Counted from the stretch's first letter, positions 33,760 to 42,803 are shown. The stretch is 64,000 nucleotides of DNA from Verrucomicrobiota bacterium (GCA_023416735.1 JAEZGX010000012.1:290386-354385), one strand, 5' to 3'. A program made the numbers and translations. The notes: a model not told the origin generated them from the sequence alone.

Positions 33760-35655
33760 TCACAACGCATATCGCTCCTGCAACACCGCGAGCGAACACA
33801 TCATCAGCACCGTCGGATCCAGCGGCGCGCGCTCCGCTCCGCTCATCGTCCGCATCCGCTTCAATAACGCTTCGACCGCCTCCACGTCGAAAAACCCCGT
33901 CGCGGCCAGCGCTCCCCCGCACAACTTCTCCTCCGCAAACTTCAGCATCGCACTCCCTTCCTGCAACAGAGTCGGCGGCGCCAGAAACGGCTGCTTCTTC
34001 CGCCGATAAACCTGCTCGGTCACAAACGGCCGCATCGCCTCGCGCAGCACCCATTTCTCCTGGCCGTCCCGCCGTAACAACTCCACCGGCACCTCTCGCG
34101 CCACCTCGAACAGCTTGTGATCCAAAAACGGCAGCCGCTGCTCCACCGCGTGCGCCATATCCAGCCGTTCGCCCGCCAGCACGTAGTTGGCGAACCCAGA
34201 CTTCATCCACAGGTGCATCACCTGCCGCACCGGCGCGCGCCCGTCCATCTGCTCCGCCACGTCCATTTGCCGGTAAAATTCCCACAACGGATTCCGTCCA
34301 GCCTGCTCGCGCGCAAACTCCGCGCTGACGACGCCATGCTCCAGCGCTCGCCGTCCCGCCACCGCCGCCGCGCTCGCCCCTGGAAACGCCAGCGCCTGCG
34401 CTCGAGCCGCCAAAGCCGCCGCGACATCCGCATCCGGCACTGTATCCATTTTCATGGCACGCAGCACCGCCTCCGGCCACGCCGCCGGCGGCATCGTCCC
34501 CCCAATTCCGAGCGCCCGATCGAAAAAGCGATATCCCGCCGCAATCTCGTCCGCGCCTTCGCCCGCCAGCACCACTTTCACCCCCGCCTCGCGCACGCCT
34601 CGGCTCAACAGATAACGCGCCGCCCCGTGCGCGTTGTATTGAATGCCTTCGCCTTGCGTCACCGCGTCCTCAAACACCCGCGCGAAATCCGCGTTCGTCA
34701 CGCGAATCGGGAAGAACTCCACGCCCGCCGCCGCCGCACTCGCCGCCGCGACGGCGCTTTCATCGAAATCCGGATGATCGAACGCGATCGTGAACGCCTT
34801 CATCTCCCCGCCGAAAAAGGTTCGCGCCATCCCCAGCGCCGCCGACGAATCCAATCCTCCGCTCAACAAGCACCCCACCGGCACATCCGCCCGCAATCGC
34901 AGCCGCACCGCCTCCGCCGCTTCCGCGCGCAACCGTTCGATCCACTCCGCTTCCGTCCGCTGCGACTCCTCCCCCACCTTCGGGTAATTGGTTTTCCAAT
35001 ACGCCGCCACGGTCACCTCGCCACCGCTCCCCACTTCCAGATAACATCCCGGCGGCACCTGCTTCACCCCGGCAAACAGCGTCCGGTCCGGCGACAGATT
35101 CGAAAACAAACTGTCATACACCGCCGCCCGATCCCACTCCAGCCGCACGCCCGCCGCCGCCAGCGCCTTTACCTCCGACGCAATCCACAGCGTCGCGCCG
35201 CAGCGCGCATAGAACAGCGGCTTGATCCCAAAGCGATCCCTCGCCGCCAACATTCTCCGCTTCCTCCCATCCCACACCGCGAACGCAAACTCCCCGCGCA
35301 GCTCCGTGAAACATTCCACCCCGCGCTCTTCGTAAAGGTGCAGCGCGATCTCGCTGTCCGACCGCGTGCGAAACCGATGCCCGCGCGCCTCCAGCTCGGT
35401 GCGAATCCGCTCAAAATCGTAGAACTCGCCATTCACCGCGATGTGCAGCGTCTCGTCCTCGTTCGCGATCGGCTGCTTCCCCGTCGTCAGGTCGATGATA
35501 CTCAACCGCGCATGGCCCAACCCGCCGCTTCCGCTCGCCGCACGCCACACGCTTGATTCGTCCGGTCCGCGATGCTGCATGCTCGCCACCGCCGCCCTCA
35601 GCGCTTCCGCGCTCACTTCTTGTTGATGGGAAACCGCCGCAACTATCCCGCACAT
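33760..35655 (-). CDS. asnB: Glutamine-hydrolysing asparagine synthetase
   Basis: This is a 631-residue protein. The start at 35655 gives MCGIVAAVS, which places the glutaminase nucleophile at Cys2 as required; upstream in-frame residues are ignored. The N-terminal Ntn amidotransferase domain has MQHRGPDES, LGHARLSIIDL and AVNGEFYDFERIR. The synthetase domain has the PP-loop SGGLDSSAALG, FDHPDFDESA, VVLAGEGADEIAAGYRFFD and FLDHKLFEVA. It makes asparagine from aspartate, ATP and glutamine, but members of this AsnB branch also amidate carboxylates in secondary metabolism and cell-surface synthesis. It is last in a run of eight minus-strand genes, 67 bases after the nucleotidyltransferase, a context that points to a specialised substrate rather than free aspartate. 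Confidence 0.92.
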   Translation of the reverse strand: MCGIVAAVSHQQEVSAEALRAAVASMQHRGPDESSVWRAASGSGGLGHARLSIIDLTTGKQPIANEDETLHIAVNGEFYDFERIRTELEARGHRFRTRSDSEIALHLYEERGVECFTELRGEFAFAVWDGRKRRMLAARDRFGIKPLFYARCGATLWIASEVKALAAAGVRLEWDRAAVYDSLFSNLSPDRTLFAGVKQVPPGCYLEVGSGGEVTVAAYWKTNYPKVGEESQRTEAEWIERLRAEAAEAVRLRLRADVPVGCLLSGGLDSSAALGMARTFFGGEMKAFTIAFDHPDFDESAVAAASAAAAGVEFFPIRVTNADFARVFEDAVTQGEGIQYNAHGAARYLLSRGVREAGVKVVLAGEGADEIAAGYRFFDRALGIGGTMPPAAWPEAVLRAMKMDTVPDADVAAALAARAQALAFPGASAAAVAGRRALEHGVVSAEFAREQAGRNPLWEFYRQMDVAEQMDGRAPVRQVMHLWMKSGFANYVLAGERLDMAHAVEQRLPFLDHKLFEVAREVPVELLRRDGQEKWVLREAMRPFVTEQVYRRKKQPFLAPPTLLQEGSAMLKFAEEKLCGGALAATGFFDVEAVEALLKRMRTMSGAERAPLDPTVLMMCSLAVLQERYAL

Positions 35656-35722
35656 CGTCCGCGCAGTGTTGAGAAACCACCTTCCACTTCCAGCGCAATC
35701 TCCGCTCCCCACCGCGCCGCGC

Positions 35723-36517
35723 TCATCGCAACTCTCCCGTCAGCCGCCCCGCGATTTCCCGGGCCGTCCGCTTCATCCGTGCCGCGCTTTCCTCCAGCGT
35801 TCCTTCGGCCTCCAACTCGCGCACCCAACTCCGTCCCTCCTCGCCGCCGTCTTTCGCAATCTTCGCCCGCACCGCCTTCACGCTCGCCAGCGAATGCATC
35901 GGCCTCGGCCCGCAATCCCTCCCGCACACGGCCACATACGCCAGCCGTAGCACCGCGAAACGGACCACCTCCAACAAAAACCACGCCCCCAGCCGCTCTC
36001 CGCGCGCGAAGAGCTTCTGGAACTTCTGCAGGTCGATCTCCAGCCCGTCGATCAACGCCCGCACTTCCCGCTCACCGGCCGGCGTCTCTTTCACCAACAA
36101 CGATCCTTCCGCCTGCTTCAACGCCGCCGCACCTTTGAACACCACCGAGTCCACCGACACCACCGGCGCGTCCGGATTCGCAAACACCAGCAGGTCCACC
36201 GGCACGTCGCCCGCGAACAAGCATTCGTAGTTCCACACCGTCGGACCCAGCTTGCTCAACCTCCACCGCACGCGCGATTCGCGCTGCAACGTTTCAATCC
36301 ACCGCTCGAAATCCTCCTCCTCCCACCCGGGCGCGTGTATCCGGATATCCACGTCACTATGCTCGTCCGCCGCGCCCACCGCGCGACTGCCCGACACCCA
36401 CAGCGCCACCACGTTCACTTCCTTCAACAACGCCTCGATTGCCCGGCGCACGATGTCGCCGCCGCGCACGTTGGTCTGCCGCGACGCCCACGTTTCCCAC
36501 TCCGCCGTCTCGATCAC
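35723..36517 (-). CDS. Nucleotidyltransferase-fold protein (aminoglycoside/KNTase-like), first copy
   Basis: This 264-residue protein has a GTG start that overlaps the previous stop as GTGA (36514-36517). Residues 38-61 show the polymerase-beta nucleotidyltransferase site: WVSGSRAVGAADEHSDVDI, with the G-S-R and D-x-D motifs, and the third acidic residue in VPVDLLVFAN near 113. The C-terminal half is helical (LGAWFLLEVVRFAVLRLAYVA) like the substrate-binding half of kanamycin nucleotidyltransferase-type enzymes. All three catalytic acids seem present, so it is probably active in moving NMP onto a small molecule or protein. The target is unknown. Tight packing with a second, different nucleotidyltransferase and AsnB suggests a shared pathway. 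Confidence 0.75.
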   Translation of the reverse strand: MIETAEWETWASRQTNVRGGDIVRRAIEALLKEVNVVALWVSGSRAVGAADEHSDVDIRIHAPGWEEEDFERWIETLQRESRVRWRLSKLGPTVWNYECLFAGDVPVDLLVFANPDAPVVSVDSVVFKGAAALKQAEGSLLVKETPAGEREVRALIDGLEIDLQKFQKLFARGERLGAWFLLEVVRFAVLRLAYVAVCGRDCGPRPMHSLASVKAVRAKIAKDGGEEGRSWVRELEAEGTLEESAARMKRTAREIAGRLTGELR

Positions 36518-36864
36518 GCTTTCGTCTCCGTTCGCATCGTCGCTTCAAACATCCGACACGCCACGACCGTGCCGCTCGCATCGCGAATCATGTCCGCGGG
36601 AGACCACAAATCCGCCCGCTGCGGCAGTGCCATCCGCACCATGTGCGATACGACATAAATGCACCCTTCCTCCGGCTCCGGCAATCCGGCCACCATGCCA
36701 TATTTCCCTTCGATCACCGGCACCGCATGTCCGCCCAATTCGATGGTTCTCGCCTGCCGATAATCGACCGACACCCGCGCATTTCCCTCCGAAGGAAGCA
36801 CCGTCTCGGTGCCATCGGGATGCCGCAGCGAAATGGGGTGCGGACAAAGATTCACCAACTTCAT
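36514..36864 (-). CDS. Small conserved-looking protein of unknown function between two nucleotidyltransferases
   Basis: This is a 116-residue protein. The ATG at 36864 lies 8 bases after the stop of the upstream nucleotidyltransferase and its own stop overlaps the next start (GTGA), so translation is coupled to both sides. It opens MKLVNLCPHPISLRHPDG, a strand-rich beginning seen in small proteins from actinobacterial and phage genomes. It then reads SVDYRQARTIELGGHAVPVIEGKYGMV and GLPEPEEGCIYVVSHMVRMAL, ending with IRDASGTVVACRMFEA. No signal peptide or membrane span. I do not recognise the family with confidence. The position suggests a subunit, substrate protein or carrier for the enzymes beside it. 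Confidence 0.7.
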   Translation of the reverse strand: MKLVNLCPHPISLRHPDGTETVLPSEGNARVSVDYRQARTIELGGHAVPVIEGKYGMVAGLPEPEEGCIYVVSHMVRMALPQRADLWSPADMIRDASGTVVACRMFEATMRTETKA

Positions 36865-36871
36865 CGCGTCG

Positions 36872-37753
36872 TCATCTCTCTGAATCTCCACCCGAGTGCA
36901 ACTCCGGCGATCGCCAGCTCTCCCCCACCAGCTCACGCATGAACCGCCGCATCGTCGCCGCGCACCGATCCACTGCCGCGCCGATCTCGATTTTGTTCAG
37001 CCGCGCGCTCACCGCGACCGCCTCCAGTTCATCCGACTTCGCCACGCGCTCGATCCGGCGCCCTTCCGGAAAACTCCGTTCGCCGCGCCGCAGTTTTAAT
37101 TCATGCAGCAGCCGCAGGTTCGTCTCCGCCAGATTGCGATGCAGCATCCGCTGCGCCGCCACCCATTCGCCGCGTTCGATCTTTCGGCGCGTCCAGACCA
37201 AATCGCACACAAAACTGTCCGCCAGCGCCCGCGCCTCCGCATCGCTCAACCGCGGATCGCTCACTTCGCTCACCACCTGCCGATAAAGTCCGCCCCACGT
37301 TTGGCTACCTTTCAAAAATCGCCAACCCGGCCGGATCACCACCGCCAAGTCCTGCATCGCTCGCCGGAGTTTCGCCGACCGGTGATGCAGTCCTAACGCG
37401 ATCGCCCATTGCGCGAGCCGCAGTCCCCGCTGCGGCACGATCACCAAATCCGCCTCCACGCCTTGCGCCAGCAGCGCCACTTTCGGCACGCCGCCGATCG
37501 CCGCCCGCCGCACCGCATAAACGTCCGGTTCCACGCCCGCCGCCTTCAACCACGCCGCATCCGCAAACAGCTCCGGCCGCTTCGCGATCACTTGAAAATC
37601 CCAGTCCGACTGCGCGTCCGCCCGCCACACCGCGTCGCGCTCCTCCCTCACCCGCGATCCGATCAACACCAATCCCGACACCGTCGGCTCCTTGTTCGCC
37701 CACTGTGTAATCTTTTCTCCGAAATTCATCTCCGACGTAGTCACGGCGTGCAT
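36872..37753 (-). CDS. Nucleotidyltransferase-fold protein (AadE/AadK-like), second copy
   Basis: This is a 293-residue protein. The ATG at 37753 is chosen because TGAGGT, a good ribosome-binding site, lies about nine bases upstream; ATG 37729 is the alternative. The catalytic site is LVLIGSRVREERDAV followed by ADAQSDWDFQVI (D-x-D as DWD), with a third aspartate in VEADLVIVPQ. The spacing and the helical C-terminus (RKIERGEWVAAQRMLHRNLAE, ETNLRLLHELKLRRGE) resemble streptomycin 6-adenylyltransferases. It is clearly different in sequence from the copy at 35723. Resistance is one possible role, but the operon context argues for a biosynthetic or signalling modification. It begins 13 bases after the degenerate kinase gene ends. 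Confidence 0.75.
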   Translation of the reverse strand: MHAVTTSEMNFGEKITQWANKEPTVSGLVLIGSRVREERDAVWRADAQSDWDFQVIAKRPELFADAAWLKAAGVEPDVYAVRRAAIGGVPKVALLAQGVEADLVIVPQRGLRLAQWAIALGLHHRSAKLRRAMQDLAVVIRPGWRFLKGSQTWGGLYRQVVSEVSDPRLSDAEARALADSFVCDLVWTRRKIERGEWVAAQRMLHRNLAETNLRLLHELKLRRGERSFPEGRRIERVAKSDELEAVAVSARLNKIEIGAAVDRCAATMRRFMRELVGESWRSPELHSGGDSER

Positions 37754-37766
37754 GGGCAAATCGACC

Positions 37767-39548
37767 TCATTGGCTTCGCAACGAAATCAGGATCTCCGTT
37801 CCTTCCAAACCCGGTCCCGCGTGAATCTCTCCGCGATGCAACCGCAGCACTTCCTTCGCGATAAACACCCCCATCCGCCCTTGGTTCGGCACCGCACCTT
37901 CCGTCGGTTCCGGCAAAATTCCTTCGAGTTCCAGCTGCTTCCCTTTGATCGAAAACAGCGCCGTCAACTCCGCTCGCGCGCCCGTCGAACGCACCTGCAA
38001 CGACAAATCCTTCGATCCCAGCTCTCCGCGATTTTCCGTGATCGTCGCGATAATCGAGCGCAGGGCGAACTCCAGCAGCTTCCGGCTCGCCGACAACACC
38101 ACCGGATCCGGTCCCACTTCCACGCGAATTCCCAGCGCTTCACCAATCGCCCGCGCGATCTCGCGCACGTCAACCGCTTCCACCGGCGATTCATGCAGCG
38201 TCTGCATCAACGCGAGATTGCGATTCAACCCTTCCAGTTTCGCGACGTCGCCTTTCACCGTCTCGATCAGCGCCGCCGGCAAGGGCTTCTCCTCCGTCGC
38301 ATGCCGGAAGGTCGCCAGCGACACCAGCGAGTTCCCGAGTTCGTGACTCAAGGTCATAGCCAGCTCGTGCAACAGCGTCCGCCGGCTCGCGCGTTCCCGC
38401 ACCGCCGCGTCATGCACTTCCGCACTCGCCTCCTCCCAAAACGCCCACACGCCGCCCGTCTCCGCCACCAAACCCGCGCTGGCCCGAAAGGGCTGGCCCG
38501 GGCACGGCCATACGCGAGACACCTCGCGCGATCGTCGCGCTTGCCCGATCAGGTCGCGCACCACCAATGGCACATGCCGCGGCACGCTTTCATCCGGCCC
38601 CAACACCAGCGTGCTCGGCAGATACTTCGATCCGATCCGCGCCTGCTCCGCCATTTGGTTCAATCGCGTCAATTGCGCCGACTTCCCCAGAAAATGCCGC
38701 AAGAGCCGCGCAAAGAAAACCGCCCGCGTGTGATCGCCGTCATCGTAAGGCTGGCCGTCATCCCGCACGCCAAAGGCCATCAATCCCAGCAATCGCCCGT
38801 TATCGTGCACCGGCACCAGCAAACGCGCGCCCCACAACGCGAGGCGATTTCGCACCGCCAGCTCCGCAATCGGGTCCGTTGGGCTGTGCCAATACGGTCC
38901 GTCGATCACCGCCGGATGCGTTTCGAGATATCGCACCAGCGGATCGTCCACCGCAAAAAACGACGTGCCGCGATCCGCCCGAAATCCATCCGGCTCCCGC
39001 AGGAAAAAAACCGCGTGTGACGCCCGTAGCAGATAGCGTGACGCCCGCCGAAACTCCGTGATCAGCCGCTCCCGCGTATCCAGATTTTCAATCGCCCCTT
39101 CGATGAAATCCCACAGCTCCGCGGCATCGCCGCCGACGGCGCCGCGCACCGCCGCGCGCACCGGCTCCACCCGCTTCGCCTTCTCTGCGAGCAGCTCCAC
39201 CATCGATTCCTTCTGCGCCAGCTCCATGATCAGCGGCAGCAATTCGCGCAGCCGCGTCGCGCTCTCTTCATAGGAAAGATAAACCCGCGCGCGCCCGGAC
39301 AAACGCGCCTGCTCGAAGGGCAGGCTTCGCGGTTCGCCCACGAAAACCGTCGGGCACTTCGCCAACGACGGGGGCAGCGTCTCCTCCGCGATCGCATCCA
39401 ACACCACCACGGCCGAGAATCCCGGCGAAGATCCTCCCGGCAACATCATCGGCCCCAACCGCAGCGCTGTGCTCCCCGCTGGTAGCTGACGCTCCCAAAC
39501 GTCGGCCAATCCGGAGTCGGTGGTGGCGAGGATTACAAGGCTGGACAT
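37767..39548 (-). CDS. GAF-containing histidine-kinase-like protein with degenerate ATPase domain
   Basis: This is a 593-residue protein; the start at 39548 gives MSSLVILATTDSGLADVW. Residues 1-105 resemble a receiver fold lacking a phosphorylatable context. Residues about 150-290 look GAF-like (FRRASRYLLRASHAVFFL, ARLLVPVHDNGRLLGLMAFGV). The phosphoacceptor box is well kept: LHELAMTLSHELGNSLVSLA, with H402. The ATP-binding part is not: the N-box asparagine is replaced (EFALRSIIATITENRG), no DxGxG is found, and only a weak G2-like GRMGVFIAKEVLRLHRGE remains. It therefore looks like a phosphotransfer or scaffold protein that accepts phosphate from another kinase, probably one of its two operon partners. 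The domain calls are by eye. Confidence 0.72.
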   Translation of the reverse strand: MSSLVILATTDSGLADVWERQLPAGSTALRLGPMMLPGGSSPGFSAVVVLDAIAEETLPPSLAKCPTVFVGEPRSLPFEQARLSGRARVYLSYEESATRLRELLPLIMELAQKESMVELLAEKAKRVEPVRAAVRGAVGGDAAELWDFIEGAIENLDTRERLITEFRRASRYLLRASHAVFFLREPDGFRADRGTSFFAVDDPLVRYLETHPAVIDGPYWHSPTDPIAELAVRNRLALWGARLLVPVHDNGRLLGLMAFGVRDDGQPYDDGDHTRAVFFARLLRHFLGKSAQLTRLNQMAEQARIGSKYLPSTLVLGPDESVPRHVPLVVRDLIGQARRSREVSRVWPCPGQPFRASAGLVAETGGVWAFWEEASAEVHDAAVRERASRRTLLHELAMTLSHELGNSLVSLATFRHATEEKPLPAALIETVKGDVAKLEGLNRNLALMQTLHESPVEAVDVREIARAIGEALGIRVEVGPDPVVLSASRKLLEFALRSIIATITENRGELGSKDLSLQVRSTGARAELTALFSIKGKQLELEGILPEPTEGAVPNQGRMGVFIAKEVLRLHRGEIHAGPGLEGTEILISLRSQ

Positions 39549-39599
39549 GAATTCGGAGAGGCACGCGTTGTCCTCAACGCGCATGTATCGCGAAGATGG

Positions 39600-41597
39600 C
39601 TACGTCGGACAAGGGAAGACGATGCGAAAAAGGGCACCGCGTCCCGGAACCGACGGATCCACCGAGATGGTCGCGTCGAGACCTGCCAGAATGTCGCTGC
39701 AAATGGCGAGCCCCAATCCGAAACCCGACGACTTCGTGGACTGGAACGGCTGAAACAAACGCGGCCTGATTGCAGGAGAAATCCCCGGACCGCTGTCTTC
39801 CACACTCATCTCGATCCCCTTGGGCACGTTCCGCGTCGCCACCTTCACCCACCGCGGCCCGTCCGACTGCGTTTCCACCGCCTGAATCGCATTGAAGCAC
39901 AAATTCAACAACACCTGCTTCGCCGCCGAACCATCCGTAAACGCCCGGTCCGGATTCGCCTGGAAGTCCGTCAGGAACTCGATCCGCTTGTCCGTCGCCT
40001 TCGCCGCAACGAGCTCGAGGCTCGTCCGCAACACCGGATGCAAATCCATCGGCTCGGCCTTGTAGACGCGCGGCGACGCCAAATCGAGCAGCTGCTCCGT
40101 CAACCGGTCGATGCGCGTCACTTCATCGCCGATCAAGCCGAAGAACTTATGCCGAAACACCGGATCGTGATGATGCTTCGGCAGCAGGTGCACGAAGGTC
40201 TTGATCGAAACCAGGGGATTGCGGATCTCGTGCGCGAGACTCGCGCCGAGCAATCCCACCGTCGCCAACTGCTCCGCATGCTGCGCCTTCACCGAAAAAT
40301 GCGCCCGCTCCAACGCGCTCTCCATGATCGACGCCAGCTCCAGCAGCTGCGTGATCTGCGGATACGTGAACGGGCGCCGCGAAATCGGAACCCCCACTCC
40401 AATCAACGCCATGAGCGAGGGTCCTTCGCCAATCACGAGCGCGCCCAGCGCATTTGTCTGCAGAAATGCCGCGAGCTCCTGTCGGTCCGGCGTTGTCCGC
40501 TCGCGCGCCAACCGCTCCGGCGTCGCCCAACGCAATTGTCGAATCGACCGCACCACCGCCGAATCCTCCGCCACGTCGAGCCCGCTCCCGCTCACCGAGC
40601 CTTTCCCTCCCACCATCACGATCGCGCGCTCCGACTGCCCCCAGCCTTTCAGCACATCGATGAAACGCTTTTCCAAATCTTCGATGCGCGATTCCCGCCG
40701 CGCCGCCAAAAACGCCGCCTGACGCGCCACCGTCGCCTGCGGATAGAAATGGAAAAGACGATCGAACCAGGCGTTCAGTAATCCCACCAACCACAGCGCG
40801 ACCGCCGTCGTGCCCACATACGCCACCCCGGGCGGCAGGAACAACACCAGCAGCCGGAACACGGCAAACCCCGCCAAAGCCACCAGCCCGACGAGCGCGG
40901 TTTTTTGCACTCCCACCAAAATGATCTGCCGCGCATCGAACACCCGGTAGGTCGTGATCGCGAGCGTCGTTGCCGTGTAGAAAACGATGATGACGATCGG
41001 CTGCAGCCGCGCGTAAAGGGGATCTCGGAACACCGCATTGAGCACCATCAACGCGATCACCGCGATCGCGATCCCACCTCCACCCAGCAGCCAAACCTGA
41101 ATTTCCGAACGTCTGGCGCCCTGCAACAAGCGCATCGTTCGAAACGCATCGAACAACAGGTAAGCGTAAAGCCCCAGATCAACGCCGATGTAGGCATAAT
41201 AACCCCAGCCCACCAGCCGGTTCGCCGCCGTGCTGTGCGAAGGAATGAAATACTCGGTGAAGCAAATGACCGCGAGCGCCAGCGACAAGCCCGCCAGAAT
41301 GCCCCCATCTCTCAAGAACCGCGGCGACCCCGCCATGCCCGCCGCGATCGCTTCTTTCACCAACCAGAAGTGCAGCGGCACGAAGGCACCGATCGCTGAT
41401 CCCAGCCGCACCCAAAATAAAATCTGCGGCGATCCTTGAAACAGAAAAACCAGATGCTGGCAGCCCAGCCAGAGCGCGATGTGCGCCGAGCAGGTGAAGA
41501 CAACTTGGTTAACAATGCGCCGGGGATTCGACCAAAGAATCACCGCGCCGACCACGAAGACGGCCAGCGACGCAATCAGGGCAGGGGTAATCAGCAT
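39600..41597 (-). CDS. Membrane histidine kinase with multi-span N-terminus
   Basis: This is a 665-residue protein. The ATG at 41597 (MLITPALIASLAVFVVG) overlaps the ketosynthase stop by seven bases; a TTG six codons earlier is possible. About nine or ten hydrophobic segments fill residues 1-285, in the style of 7TM/PrsK-type kinase sensors. A GAF-like segment spans about 320-430. The dimerisation box is LGASLAHEIRNPLVSIKTF (H456). The ATPase domain is complete: N-box LLNLCFNAIQAVE, G1 VEDSGPGIS and G2 FGLGLAICSDILAGLD. It should autophosphorylate in response to a membrane or lipid cue. It is third in the run that begins with the receiver-kinase hybrid. Confidence 0.87.
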   Translation of the reverse strand: MLITPALIASLAVFVVGAVILWSNPRRIVNQVVFTCSAHIALWLGCQHLVFLFQGSPQILFWVRLGSAIGAFVPLHFWLVKEAIAAGMAGSPRFLRDGGILAGLSLALAVICFTEYFIPSHSTAANRLVGWGYYAYIGVDLGLYAYLLFDAFRTMRLLQGARRSEIQVWLLGGGGIAIAVIALMVLNAVFRDPLYARLQPIVIIVFYTATTLAITTYRVFDARQIILVGVQKTALVGLVALAGFAVFRLLVLFLPPGVAYVGTTAVALWLVGLLNAWFDRLFHFYPQATVARQAAFLAARRESRIEDLEKRFIDVLKGWGQSERAIVMVGGKGSVSGSGLDVAEDSAVVRSIRQLRWATPERLARERTTPDRQELAAFLQTNALGALVIGEGPSLMALIGVGVPISRRPFTYPQITQLLELASIMESALERAHFSVKAQHAEQLATVGLLGASLAHEIRNPLVSIKTFVHLLPKHHHDPVFRHKFFGLIGDEVTRIDRLTEQLLDLASPRVYKAEPMDLHPVLRTSLELVAAKATDKRIEFLTDFQANPDRAFTDGSAAKQVLLNLCFNAIQAVETQSDGPRWVKVATRNVPKGIEMSVEDSGPGISPAIRPRLFQPFQSTKSSGFGLGLAICSDILAGLDATISVDPSVPGRGALFRIVFPCPT

Positions 41598-42796
41598 CGT
41601 TGAAGAACCATGCAACTATTCACATTCCCAACGCCATGCGAATTGAGCAGCACGCTCTCATGTTCCACAAAGCGCGTCACGTTGCTAAGGTTCAACGGGC
41701 AGCTGGGATCCGGCCGTGACCAGTTCACCGTCGGAGGAATGGTCTGATTTCGCAGCCCCAACGCCGTCACGCCCAGCTGAATCGCCGGCGCCGCGCCCAA
41801 AGCACTTCCCACCGCTCCTTTGATCGAAAGCGCGGGAAGTTCATCGAGGCGGTCGCCCAGCAATCGTCGCATCGCCATCGCTTCTCCCGCGTCGATCATC
41901 CGATGGCCCGGCCCCCAGGCATGCAGCGCCTCCACTTCCTGCGGTTTCATTCCCGCTGCCGCGAAAGCCAAACGCGCCGCGTCAATCAAACCGCCACAAA
42001 GATCACCCGGTTTGTCGTTACAATACGAGTAGCCCCCGACGAACGCATAACCCGGTCTCGGACTCGATTCCGGCTCGAGGATAAACATGCACGCTCCTTC
42101 GCTTACCACGCCCGTCGTGCGCCAAAGATCGAAGGGCCGCGCCAGCTGATCCGCCCGCTCCGTGGTCGGCGGAGTCAATCCCGCCGCCCTGAGCTCGAGC
42201 AAGGGACAACGATGCAGCGGTGCTTCCGTCCCTCCGCACACCGCAATCTCCGCCTCGCTGCGCGCGATCATCTCCGCCGCGTAGCCAACCGCATCCAGCC
42301 CCGCGCAACACGAATTCTGCAGCGTCATCGTTCGGCCCTGCATCTCCAACGCTTTCGCGATCGATTCCGTCACATTCGCGTTCGTCGTGGTGAAGATTGT
42401 CCGCGGCAACGCCGCCTGCGGACCCCGCGTAAACACCGCCTGCGTCGAATTCGAAATTCCGCCGAAATCCATCAACGAGGAGCCGGTGACCACCACGCAG
42501 TCCTGCGAAAGATCCGCTCCGGCCAAGCCCGCGTCCTCGAGCGCCAGCTTCGCTCCCACCGTCGCGAACTGCGCATGACGACCGGCGCCTTTGAGCAGCT
42601 GCTCTCGTTCGAAAAACCGAGCGATCGAGAACTTTTCCACGCCCGCTGCGACGAGAGGGCCATACTCATCCCCCAGATTCGTAAACGGACGCACATAGCT
42701 CCGCCCGGCCAGTATTCCTTCCCAGAATGCTTCCCGCCCAATACCCGCCGGCGTCACCGGCCCGATGCCTGTGATCTTGACGCGACGGCGCTTCAT
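41591..42796 (-). CDS. Beta-ketoacyl synthase (KAS II-like) with altered catalytic triad
   Basis: This is a 401-residue thiolase-fold protein of FabF length. Landmarks are KITGIGPVTPAGIGREAFWE, the nucleophile region LQNSCCAGLDAVGYAAEMI (C164), FDLWRTTGVVSEGACMFIL, LHAWGPGHRMIDAGE (H292 in the position of the first catalytic histidine) and SIKGAVGSALGAAPA with K326. In FabF-type enzymes that last motif is K-x-x-x-G-H; here residue 331 is Ser, so the second catalytic histidine is missing. The C-terminal NSFGFGG loop reads NSHGVGNVN. No acyl carrier protein gene is nearby. It lies 7 bases after the receiver-kinase hybrid and overlaps the membrane kinase gene, so it is made with the signalling proteins. 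Confidence 0.82.
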   Translation of the reverse strand: MKRRRVKITGIGPVTPAGIGREAFWEGILAGRSYVRPFTNLGDEYGPLVAAGVEKFSIARFFEREQLLKGAGRHAQFATVGAKLALEDAGLAGADLSQDCVVVTGSSLMDFGGISNSTQAVFTRGPQAALPRTIFTTTNANVTESIAKALEMQGRTMTLQNSCCAGLDAVGYAAEMIARSEAEIAVCGGTEAPLHRCPLLELRAAGLTPPTTERADQLARPFDLWRTTGVVSEGACMFILEPESSPRPGYAFVGGYSYCNDKPGDLCGGLIDAARLAFAAAGMKPQEVEALHAWGPGHRMIDAGEAMAMRRLLGDRLDELPALSIKGAVGSALGAAPAIQLGVTALGLRNQTIPPTVNWSRPDPSCPLNLSNVTRFVEHESVLLNSHGVGNVNSCMVLQRC

Positions 42797-42803
42797 CTAG
42801 CCA

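Noticed and set aside
35723..37753. Antibiotic resistance genes (aminoglycoside adenylyltransferases)
   Set aside because: The fold motifs are shared, but there is no integron, transposon or composition shift, and both genes are built into an operon with AsnB and an unknown small protein. Resistance cannot be claimed from this.
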